NCBI GenBank assembly: GCA_003248805.1
Contig: QFQY01000054.1
Location: 1-30,671 of the forward strand
Source of the DNA: Chelatococcus sp.
GTDB taxonomy: Bacteria; Pseudomonadota; Alphaproteobacteria; Rhizobiales; Beijerinckiaceae
Direction: 5' to 3'
DNA length: 30,671 nt
Of the stretch, positions 22,208 to 29,054 are shown piece by piece (positions within the stretch are counted from its first letter, which is position 1; the number at the start of each line of letters is the position of its first letter). The translations under genes were made by a program, and so were the position numbers. The notes beneath the pieces were generated by a model. The model saw only the letters and a program-made list of their open reading frames with translations. It made no database searches and had not been told where the DNA came from.

Positions 22208-23116
22208 TCAGAGCCTCTTGGCGATCCTCGGGTCGAGGGAATCGCGCAGGCCGTCGCCGAGGAGGTTCACGGCGAGCACGGTGGTCGAGAGGAACAGCGC
22301 CGGGAACAGGATGATGTGCGGGCGGACCTGCCAGAGCGCCCTGCCCTCGGCCATGATGTTGCCCCAGGACGGCGTCGCCGGCGGGATGCCGGCGCCGATG
22401 AAGGAGAGCACCGCCTCGACGATCATGGCGCTGGCGCAGACATAGGTCGCCTGAACGCTCATCGGCGCGAAGGTGTTGGGCAGGATGTGCCTGGCGATGA
22501 TGCGCGGCGCGAGCGCACCATTGGCCACCGCCGCCTCGACATAGGGCTGCTCGCGCAGGGAGAGCACGACGCCGCGCACGAGCCGCGCCACGCGCGGGAT
22601 CTCGGCGATGGTGATGGCGATGATGACGTTGCCGACCGAGCCGCGCGTCAGCGCCATCAGGGCGATGGCGAGGAGGATGGACGGGATCGACATCATGCCG
22701 TCGATGATGCGCATGACGATGCCGTCCGCCCAGCGCACGAAGCCGGCGAAGAGGCCGATGGTCAGCCCGATCACCGAGGACAGGATCGCGACCGAGAAGC
22801 CGACGATCAGGGACACGCGCGCGCCGTAGATCACGCGCGAATAGATGTCGCGCCCCAGCATGTCGGTGCCGAACCAGTACTGCTCGGAGGGCACGCGAGT
22901 GCGGCGGGCGGGTGAGATCGCGGTCGGATCCACCGTCCACAGCAGCGGAGCGAAGATCGCGATGAGCGCCATCAGCACCAGGATGCCGCCGCCGATGGCC
23001 ACCGAGGGGTGGCGGCGCAGATAGCGCAGGAAACGGGCGAAGGAGCTCGGCACGGGGGGCACCGCCACGGTTTCGGGCGGGGTCGCGGCAGGAGACACGG
23101 AAGCTGAGTTCTGCAT
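22208..23116 (-). CDS. Peptide ABC transporter permease (DppC/OppC-like)
   Basis: This 302-residue inner-membrane permease has a Pro/Ala-rich cytoplasmic N-terminus and about six membrane segments. DppC marks are FLRYLRRHPSVAIGGGILV, YWFGTDMLGRDIYSRVIYGARVSL, the EAA loop YVEAAVANGALAPRIIARHILPN, and NLLGDGLRDSLDPR at the end. The ATG at 23116 follows the stop of the DppB-like gene by 2 nt, so the two are coupled. It belongs with the binding protein at 24279-25877. No ATPase gene lies in the operon. It should feed the enzymes encoded directly downstream. Confidence 0.93.
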   Translation of the reverse strand: MQNSASVSPAATPPETVAVPPVPSSFARFLRYLRRHPSVAIGGGILVLMALIAIFAPLLWTVDPTAISPARRTRVPSEQYWFGTDMLGRDIYSRVIYGARVSLIVGFSVAILSSVIGLTIGLFAGFVRWADGIVMRIIDGMMSIPSILLAIALMALTRGSVGNVIIAITIAEIPRVARLVRGVVLSLREQPYVEAAVANGALAPRIIARHILPNTFAPMSVQATYVCASAMIVEAVLSFIGAGIPPATPSWGNIMAEGRALWQVRPHIILFPALFLSTTVLAVNLLGDGLRDSLDPRIAKRL

Positions 23117-23118
23117 GG

Positions 23119-24060
23119 TCAGTACCGAATCCTCGGGTCGACGAGGGTATAGGTCAGGTCGATCAGGAGGTTCACGAGCACGTAGACCATGCTGAACATC
23201 AGGACCACGCCCTGGATGACGGGATAGTCGCGGCGCAGGATCGCATCGACGGTCAGCCGGCCGAGGCCGGGGATCGCGAAGACGCTCTCGGTGACGACCG
23301 CGCCGCCGATCAGCAGCGCGATGCCGATGCCGATGACGGTGATGACCGGCACGGCCGCGTTCTTCAGCGAATGCAGGAAGAGCACGTCCTTCTGGGCCAC
23401 GCCCTTGGCCTGGGCGGTACGGACATAGTCCTGCTGCAGCACCTCGAGCATCGTCGCCCGGGTGATGCGCGCGATCAGCGCGATATAGACCATGCCGAGC
23501 GTGACCGCAGGCAGGATCAGGTTGCGGAACCAGGGCCAGAGCCCCTCCGACAGCGGCGTGTAGCCCTGCACCGGCAGCCAGTCGAGCTTCAGCGCGAAGA
23601 CATAGGCCAGCAGATAGCCGACGACGAAGACCGGCACCGAGAAGCCGAAGACCGCGAAGGCCATGGCGGCGCGGTCGACCCAGGTGCCCGCCTTCCAGGC
23701 GGCGATCACGCCCATCGGCACGGCGACGACGATGGCGAAGATGAGCGTCAGCACCATCAGCGACAAGGTCGGTTCGATGCGCTGGGCGATGAGCTGCGTC
23801 ACCGGCAGCGAGGTGAAGATCGAGGTGCCGAGATCGCCCTGCAGGACGCGGAAGGTCCATTCACCGAAGCGCACGAGATAGGGCCGGTCGAGGCCGAGGC
23901 TCGCCCGGATGCGCTCCACATCGGCCGGAGAGGCCTGGTCGCCCGCGATCACGGCCGCGGGATCGCCCGGCGCGATGTAGAGCAGGGAAAACACGAACAG
24001 CGCGACGAAGGCCATCACCGGGATGGTCGTGACGACGCGCCTGACGACAAAAGCTAACAT
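23119..24060 (-). CDS. Peptide ABC transporter permease (DppB/OppB-like)
   Basis: This 313-residue inner-membrane permease opens MLAFVVRRVVTTIPVMAFVALFVF, then has the DppB-type YIAPGDPAAVIAGDQASPADVERIRASLGLD, GDLGTSIF, the EAA loop YVRTAQAKGVAQKDVLFLHSLKNA, and VFAIPGLGRLTVDAILRRDYPV. About six membrane segments are visible. The start codon is the family N-terminus and no longer form is plausible. A 218-bp structured gap separates it from the binding-protein gene upstream, and only 2 nt separate it from the DppC-like gene. Confidence 0.93.
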   Translation of the reverse strand: MLAFVVRRVVTTIPVMAFVALFVFSLLYIAPGDPAAVIAGDQASPADVERIRASLGLDRPYLVRFGEWTFRVLQGDLGTSIFTSLPVTQLIAQRIEPTLSLMVLTLIFAIVVAVPMGVIAAWKAGTWVDRAAMAFAVFGFSVPVFVVGYLLAYVFALKLDWLPVQGYTPLSEGLWPWFRNLILPAVTLGMVYIALIARITRATMLEVLQQDYVRTAQAKGVAQKDVLFLHSLKNAAVPVITVIGIGIALLIGGAVVTESVFAIPGLGRLTVDAILRRDYPVIQGVVLMFSMVYVLVNLLIDLTYTLVDPRIRY

Positions 24061-24203
24061 CTCGGCATCGGTCCTCGGATCACACGAAAATCAGGCTTAG
24101 AGCATCGACCGCCGCCGCGAAATCCGGCGCCCGGACACATCCGATGCAGAATCGACGCCTTGTATAACCCGGCCGAACAACATCTTCGACCGGGCCGGCG
24201 GAA

Positions 24204-24229
24204 CCGGCGTGCCAAACCCGGCACGTCGG
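24204..24229. other. Hairpin between binding-protein and permease genes
   Basis: A 10-bp imperfect stem (CCGGCGTGCC with GGCACGTCGG) and a 6-nt loop lies about 50 nt beyond the stop of the binding-protein gene. It may protect the binding-protein mRNA or partly terminate it. The remaining part of the 218-bp gap shows no gene. Confidence 0.45.
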
Positions 24230-24278
24230 CTTCGCGAACCCGCAAGCGGGCGGGTATCCAGCGTGGCTCGCCGCCTTC

Positions 24279-25877
24279 TCAGGCCTTGGAGACACCCCAG
24301 ACCACCGGGAACGGGCCGCTGGTCACGCCCGAGACGTTCTTCCGCCAGGCCTGATAGCCGAGATAGAAGCCCGTCGGCACATAGACCACATTCGCCACGG
24401 CGGCCGTGTTCAGCCGGTCGATCGCCGCCTTCTCCTCGGCGAAGTCCTTGGCCTTGAACCAGTTCGTGACCTCGGTCTCGACGGCCGGCACGTCCGGCCA
24501 GCCGAACCAGGCCTTTTCGCCGTTGGCGCGGATCGCCGTGTAGGAGGCGGGGTTCACGCAGTCCGCGCCGGCATGCCAGGTGTGGAACATGCTCCAGCCA
24601 CCCTGGTCGGGCGCGGTCTTCTGGGCGCGGCGGGCGCCGACCGTGCCCCAGTCGGTGGCGACGAAATCGACCTTCATGCCGATGCTCTTGAGCAGTTCGG
24701 CGGTCACGTCGCCCATGGACTTGGTCGCCGCCATGTCCTGCGCGACGACGCAGATCACCGGCTCGCCCTTGTAACCCGACTCGGCGAGCAGCTTCTTGGC
24801 CTCGGCGACGCTCTTCTTCTTGAACATGTCGCCGCCGACCTCGGTGTAGAGGGGAGCGCCGGGCGTGAAGAAGCCGGGCACGGCCTTCCAGAGCTTGTCG
24901 TCGTCGCCGACGATCGAGCGCATGTAGTCTTCCTGGTTCAAGGCCGTCGCGACGGCCTGCCGGACCTTCACATTGTTGAAGGGCGGGTGCAGGTGGTTCA
25001 TGCGGAAGGCGCCGATATTGCCGAGCGGGTCGCCGATGTCGACGCTGATGTTGGCGTTCTTCTTGAGCACCGGCACGAGATCGGCGAGCGGGGTCTCCCA
25101 CCAGTCGATCTCGCCGCTCTGGAGCGCGGCGGCGGCGGTCGCGGGATCGGGCATGATCACCCATTCGACCCGGTCGACCAGCATCTTCTTGCCGCCGGCC
25201 ATCCAGTCGGCCTTTTCCTCGCGCGGCTTGTAGTCCGCGAACTTCTCGAAGACCGCCTTGGCGCCGGGGACCCACTCCTCGCGCACGAATTTCATCGGGC
25301 CGGAGCCGATATATTCCGTGATCTGCTTGAACGGATCGGTCTGGGCGATGCGCTCGGGCATGATGAAGGTGCAGGGCGCGTTGTTCTTGCCGAGCGCCAG
25401 CAGCATCTTGGGATAGGGCTCCTTGAGCACCCATTTCCAGCTCGTGTCGTCGACCGGCGCGAGCTCGACCTCGATGGCCTTGATCATCAGGCCCATCGGG
25501 TCGCGGGCCTGCCAGCGCTTCAGGCTCTGCACGACGTCCTTGGAGGTGACGGGCGCGCCGTCATGGAACTTGAGGCCGGGCCGCAGCTTGAAGGTCCAGG
25601 TCAGGCCGTCGGCGGAGACGGTCTCGCTCTCGACCATCTGGCGCTGCGGCTGGAACTTGGAGTCGACGCCGTACAGCGTGTCCCAGACCAGCAGGGCCGC
25701 GTTGCGGACGACGTATTGCGTCCCCCAGATCGGATCGAAATTGGCGAGATTCGCCTGCGGCACGAAGCGCAGGGTCTTGGCCGCCGCCCCCTGCGAGAGC
25801 GCGGGCATGGCGAGCCCGCCCGCGGCGGCCAGCACGCCCGTACCGGCCGCGTTTTTCAGAAAGGTCCTGCGATCCAT
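24279..25877 (-). CDS. ABC transporter substrate-binding protein, family 5 (peptide/Opp-Dpp type)
   Basis: This 532-residue periplasmic binding protein heads the nine-gene minus-strand cluster. The N-terminus MDRRTFLKNAAGTGVLAAAGGLAMPALSQ carries a Tat-type motif (DRRTFLK) and an Ala-rich cleavage site. Family-5 marks are KTLRFVPQANLANFDPIWGTQYV, ADGLTWTFKLRPGLKFHDGAPVTSKDVVQSLKRW, SGPMKFV and VRQAVATALNQEDYM. The start at 25877 has GGGGAG about 10 nt upstream. The upstream 397-bp gap holds a good sigma-54 promoter match. The ligand may be an N-modified or D-amino acid or a peptide containing them, judging by the enzymes downstream (inference). Confidence 0.93.
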   Translation of the reverse strand: MDRRTFLKNAAGTGVLAAAGGLAMPALSQGAAAKTLRFVPQANLANFDPIWGTQYVVRNAALLVWDTLYGVDSKFQPQRQMVESETVSADGLTWTFKLRPGLKFHDGAPVTSKDVVQSLKRWQARDPMGLMIKAIEVELAPVDDTSWKWVLKEPYPKMLLALGKNNAPCTFIMPERIAQTDPFKQITEYIGSGPMKFVREEWVPGAKAVFEKFADYKPREEKADWMAGGKKMLVDRVEWVIMPDPATAAAALQSGEIDWWETPLADLVPVLKKNANISVDIGDPLGNIGAFRMNHLHPPFNNVKVRQAVATALNQEDYMRSIVGDDDKLWKAVPGFFTPGAPLYTEVGGDMFKKKSVAEAKKLLAESGYKGEPVICVVAQDMAATKSMGDVTAELLKSIGMKVDFVATDWGTVGARRAQKTAPDQGGWSMFHTWHAGADCVNPASYTAIRANGEKAWFGWPDVPAVETEVTNWFKAKDFAEEKAAIDRLNTAAVANVVYVPTGFYLGYQAWRKNVSGVTSGPFPVVWGVSKA

Positions 25878-25992
25878 GTGATTGTTCTCCCCTTGGCGCC
25901 AGCCTCTAGCCGGGCGGCGTTGACAGAAATTTGGGCAGAAAACATCGCCCATGACAACACGGCCGGTCACCTCATTGGCGCCGCGCGCCGAG

Positions 25993-26011
25993 TTGCAGAG
26001 TTTGTGCCAAA
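25993..26011 (-). promoter_or_regulatory. Candidate sigma-54 (-24/-12) promoter of the D-amino acid cluster
   Basis: The minus strand reads TTTGGCACAAACTCTGCAA. This gives TTGGCAC, a full -24 box, then five bases, then CTGCA for the -12 box, with GG and GC exactly 10 apart. Only the first T of TTGC differs from consensus. The predicted start is near 25984, and the leader to the ATG at 25877 is about 105 nt. Confidence 0.6.
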
Positions 26012-26224
26012 CGGAACCGTAGGCCCTCCCGAGCGCCACAATCGGCAGGGTCTTGCATATTCACCCCGAGGAACGGCAGGAAGCTGCACGAAAACCCGAT
26101 TTTCCGTCGCAACGGCCCCACGAAAAGACGTGCGGCGGACAGGGTGTTTTCTGCAGCCCCCTCGCCGTCGAATGTCCTTTCGCTCACGCAGAGGCGCGCG
26201 AAAGGCGTCGCAGCAGGTCGCCCT

Positions 26225-26250
26225 CCCCGCCCGGGAACCGTCTGGCGGGG
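26225..26250 (-). terminator. GC-rich hairpin downstream of amidase
   Basis: CCCCGCC and GGCGGGG pair across a 12-nt loop, 25 nt beyond the amidase stop. There is no U-tract. It is a possible terminator separating the amidase operon from the cluster promoter. Confidence 0.3.
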
Positions 26251-26274
26251 GCCGGAGGGGCGCAGCCTCGTCCT

Positions 26275-27681
26275 CTACCCCACGGGCGCATCGACGCGCG
26301 GGAACGGCCGCGCCTGCTCGAAGGCGGCGGCCGCCCTCAGCACCAGATCGTCGCGGCCGAAGGGGCCGACGATCTGCAGGCCCGCCGGCAATCCGGCCGT
26401 CGTGAGGCCGCAGGGCAGCGAGATCGCGGGCGCCTGGGTGATGTTGAAGGGGTAGGTGAAGGGCGTCCAGCGCGTCCAGTCGTCGCCATAGGCCCCGTGG
26501 GCCGGTGTGTTGCGACCGACCTCGAAGGCAGGCAGCGGCAGCGTCGGCGTCAGCAGCAGGTCGAAGCGCTCGTGGAAGCGGGACATGCGGATCGCGAGCG
26601 CATTGCGCTGGTTCAGCAGCGCCTCGACATAGGCCGAGGCCGGGATGCGCTCTCCCTGCTCGGCGACGGCGACGAGCCCGGGGTCCATCCGCGCCCGCTC
26701 GGCAGGACCCGCGCTGCGCAGGGCGAGCGCCGCGCCCGCGGACCAGATCGTCATCAGCGTCTCGATCGGATCGTCGAAGCCCGGATCCTCCTCCTCGACG
26801 ATCGCGCCGAGTTCACGGAAGGCCATGGCCGCCGCCCGGGTCAGGCTCGCGATCTCCGGATCGACGGGGACGTCGAAGCCCAGGCGCGGCGAGAAGGCGA
26901 TCCGAAGCCCCTCGACACCGCCGGCGAGCCCGGCGACATAGTCCGGCGGCGCGTCGATCATCGCGGTCATGTCGTGCGCGTCGGGCCGGCCGATCGCGTT
27001 CATCGCCAGCGCCGTATCCTCGACGGTGCGGGTCAGCGGGCCGAGATGGGCCAGGAAGCCCATGGTCGAGACGGGATAGGCCGGCACGCGGCCATAGGTC
27101 GGCTTGAGGCCGACCACGCCGGAAAAGGCGGCGGGAATGCGCACGGAGCCGGCGCCGTCGGTGCCGACATGGATGCAGCCGAGATTGAGCGCGGCGCAGG
27201 CAGCCGCCCCGGAGGAGGAGCCGCCGGGGCCGGTCCCGATGTTCCAGGGATTGCGGGTGATGCCGGAGAGCGGCGAATCGCCGACGCCCTTCCAGCCATA
27301 TTCGGGCATCGCCGTCTTGCCCAGGAAAACGGCACCTGCCTCGCGCAGCCGGGCGGCCGCGGGCGCATCCTCCGGCCAGGGCGCATCGGAGGCCACCGCC
27401 GAGCCGCGGCGCATCGGCCAGCCGGCGACACCGATATTGTCCTTGATGGTGACGGGCACGCCGTCGAGCGGCCCGAGCGGCGCGCGCGCGGCCCAGCGCG
27501 CCTGCGACGCCTCGGCCATGGCGAGCGTGACGCGCTCGTCGCGCACGACGAAGGCGTTGATGCTCGGCTCGAAGCGCTCGATGCGCTCCAGCGCGTCGCG
27601 GGCGACTTCCACGGGAGACAGCTCGCGCCGGGCATAGAGCAGAGCGAGTTCGGCGGCGGACAGGGAGGCGATGCTGGTCAC
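26275..27681 (-). CDS. Amidase, amidase-signature (AS) family
   Basis: This 468-residue cytoplasmic amide hydrolase has the complete Ser-cisSer-Lys triad: K80 in VTIKDNIGV, S155 in GPGGSSSGAAA and the nucleophile S179 in GTDGAGSVRIPAAFSG. The spacings (75 and 24 residues) equal those of GatA-type enzymes. The length and the C-terminal PFNITQAPAISLPCG with GLQIVGPFG are usual for bacterial amidases. GatA itself is unlikely because no gatB/gatC lies near. It begins 14 nt after the N-carbamoyl-L-amino acid hydrolase gene stop, so the two form one transcription unit. The substrate is unknown. The context suggests releasing amino acids or ammonia from amides. Confidence 0.93.
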   Translation of the reverse strand: MTSIASLSAAELALLYARRELSPVEVARDALERIERFEPSINAFVVRDERVTLAMAEASQARWAARAPLGPLDGVPVTIKDNIGVAGWPMRRGSAVASDAPWPEDAPAAARLREAGAVFLGKTAMPEYGWKGVGDSPLSGITRNPWNIGTGPGGSSSGAAACAALNLGCIHVGTDGAGSVRIPAAFSGVVGLKPTYGRVPAYPVSTMGFLAHLGPLTRTVEDTALAMNAIGRPDAHDMTAMIDAPPDYVAGLAGGVEGLRIAFSPRLGFDVPVDPEIASLTRAAAMAFRELGAIVEEEDPGFDDPIETLMTIWSAGAALALRSAGPAERARMDPGLVAVAEQGERIPASAYVEALLNQRNALAIRMSRFHERFDLLLTPTLPLPAFEVGRNTPAHGAYGDDWTRWTPFTYPFNITQAPAISLPCGLTTAGLPAGLQIVGPFGRDDLVLRAAAAFEQARPFPRVDAPVG

Positions 27682-27695
27682 AGGCGTGGCTTCCT

Positions 27696-28925
27696 TCAGG
27701 CGTTGGCGACGCGCCAGGCGGCGCTCAGCAGGACATTGGCGCCCGCGACCATGTCGTCGTCGGTGCTGAGCTCCGCCGGATTGTGCGAGAGCCCGCCGAT
27801 GGAGGGAATGAAGATCATGGCCGTGGGGCAGACGCGCGCCATCATCTGCGCGTCGTGGCCGGCGCCGGAGATCATGCGCCGGATCGGCAGGCCGTGCTCG
27901 GCGGCGCTGCGCTCGACCTCGGCGATCAGCTGTTCGGAGAAGGGCGTCGCGGGGAAGCGGGCCAGGTCTCGGAAGCCGATCTCGATGCCGTCACGGGCGG
28001 CAAGCTCGGCGCAGAACTCGCGCACGGCCGTCTCGGCCCGCGCCAGCGGCTCGTCATGCGGGTTGCGCAGGTCGAGCGTCATCACGACCGTCTCGGGCAC
28101 GACATTGACGTTGCCCGGCTCGACCCGGATCACGCCGCTGTTGGCGAGTTGGCCGGGGATCGTCCTGGTGAGCTCGTTGGCGAAGATGTTGATGCGCGCG
28201 GCGGCGAGGCCGGGGTCGCGGCGATAGGGCATCGGCGTGGTGCCGGCATGGCTGGGCCGCCCCTTGAGCGTCAGCTCCAGCCAGCAGATCGCCTGGACGC
28301 CGGTCACGGCCCCGAGGCCGCCGCCCTCGCTCTCCAGCACCGGGCCCTGCTCGATATGCATCTCCAGATAGGCATGCGCCTTCAGGAAGCCAGGCGTTTC
28401 CGGCCCGGCATAGCCGATCCGGTCGAGTTCGCCGCCGAGTCCGACGCCCGCGGAATCGACCTCCGCGCGGGCCGCCTCGACGCTCATGCCGCCGGCCCAG
28501 ACATAGGAGCCGAGCATGTCGGGGTGGAAGCGCGCGCCCTCCTCGTTGGTGAAGGCGATCACGGCCATGTCGCGCTTCGGCTCGAGACCGGCATCGCGCA
28601 ATGTCGCCAGCACCTCGACGCCGGCGACGACGCCGAGCGCCCCGTCGAAACGCCCGCCCGTGCCGACCGTGTCGATATGCGAGCCCATGACGAGGGCCGG
28701 GCCGTCCTCGCGGCCCTTCAGGATGCCGACGATGTTGCCGATCGCGTCGACCCTGACGTCGAGCCCGAGCGCGCGCATCTGCCCGACCAGCCAGTCCCGG
28801 CCCGCGCGATCCTCGTCGCTCAGGGCGAGACGCCGGCAGCCGCCCTCCGGCGTCGCCCCGATTCGGGAAAGCTCCGCCAGACGCGACACCAGTCGCGTCC
28901 CGTCGATCCGCAGATTGCCGCTCAT
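27696..28925 (-). CDS. M20-family Zn hydrolase, N-carbamoyl-L-amino acid hydrolase-like
   Basis: This 409-residue binuclear metallohydrolase belongs to the hydantoinase/carbamoylase group (L-carbamoylase, beta-ureidopropionase, allantoate amidohydrolase). Metal ligands and catalytic residues are visible: H83 (GSHIDTV), D94 (GRFDGALG), E128/E129 (TNEEGARF), H190 (MHIEQGPVLE) and H381 (GGLSHNPAE). The dimerisation domain between carries GVQAICWLELTLKGRPSHAGTTP, divided here by its typical AGTTPM loop. Such enzymes are strictly L-selective for carbamoyl amino acids, which complements the D-selective nitrilase-type enzyme at 20024-20959. The start at 28925 follows GGGGGA. An alternative assignment is allantoate amidohydrolase, and sequence inspection alone does not separate them. 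Confidence 0.9.
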   Translation of the reverse strand: MSGNLRIDGTRLVSRLAELSRIGATPEGGCRRLALSDEDRAGRDWLVGQMRALGLDVRVDAIGNIVGILKGREDGPALVMGSHIDTVGTGGRFDGALGVVAGVEVLATLRDAGLEPKRDMAVIAFTNEEGARFHPDMLGSYVWAGGMSVEAARAEVDSAGVGLGGELDRIGYAGPETPGFLKAHAYLEMHIEQGPVLESEGGGLGAVTGVQAICWLELTLKGRPSHAGTTPMPYRRDPGLAAARINIFANELTRTIPGQLANSGVIRVEPGNVNVVPETVVMTLDLRNPHDEPLARAETAVREFCAELAARDGIEIGFRDLARFPATPFSEQLIAEVERSAAEHGLPIRRMISGAGHDAQMMARVCPTAMIFIPSIGGLSHNPAELSTDDDMVAGANVLLSAAWRVANA

Positions 28926-29054
28926 TCCCGTTCATCCCCCGACGCAGCCGCCGGGCGAGGCCGGGCGGCGACGCAGGATGCAGGCCGTGCCGGCGCTTGT
29001 CGACCCGTGAGAGCATTTCCGGAAACCGCCGGCTTCCGCTAGAAGCGGCCCCCC
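28926..29054. promoter_or_regulatory. Divergent intergenic region, carbamoylase operon / MATE gene
   Basis: This 129-bp divergent gap must hold both promoters, but no clear -35/-10 or sigma-54 pair was seen. It contains the 10-bp palindrome TTTCCGGAAA (29016-29025) and a small CCGC/GCGG inverted pair (29036-29048) just before the MATE start. Confidence 0.4.

Larger units (their letters stand above)
25878..26274. promoter_or_regulatory. Promoter/leader region of the D-amino acid cluster (397 bp without a gene)
   Basis: No convincing gene was found in this gap, which is AT-richer than its surroundings. It holds the sigma-54-like promoter (25993-26011) and, further upstream, two exact copies of CACGAAAA on the plus strand at 26087-26094 and 26119-26126. 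These are 32 bp apart, about three helical turns. They sit beside small inverted repeats GAAAA-N5-TTTTC (26090-26104) and CACG-N6-CGTG (26119-26132). They lie about 105-140 bp upstream of the predicted start, where enhancer-binding proteins usually act. A weaker sigma-70-like pair (TTGTCA, 17 bp, CCAAAT on the minus strand, 25929-25957) is also present. Confidence 0.5.

Noticed and set aside
24209..24224. TTTGGCAC on the minus strand between binding-protein and permease genes as a further sigma-54 promoter
   Set aside because: The -24 box is good, but the -12 position reads TTCC, lacking the essential GC, and the bases are better explained as part of the hairpin at 24204-24229.
25972..26187. 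71-residue minus-strand open frame in the cluster promoter region
   Set aside because: No recognisable domain, a poor start context, and it covers the candidate promoter and upstream sites.
24573..28227. Very long open frames on the plus strand opposite the binding-protein, amidase and carbamoylase genes (for example 26053-28227)
   Set aside because: They are rich in Arg, Ala and Gly with no recognisable domain, and lie opposite genes with clear catalytic motifs. High third-position GC on the coding strand removes stops from the opposite strand.
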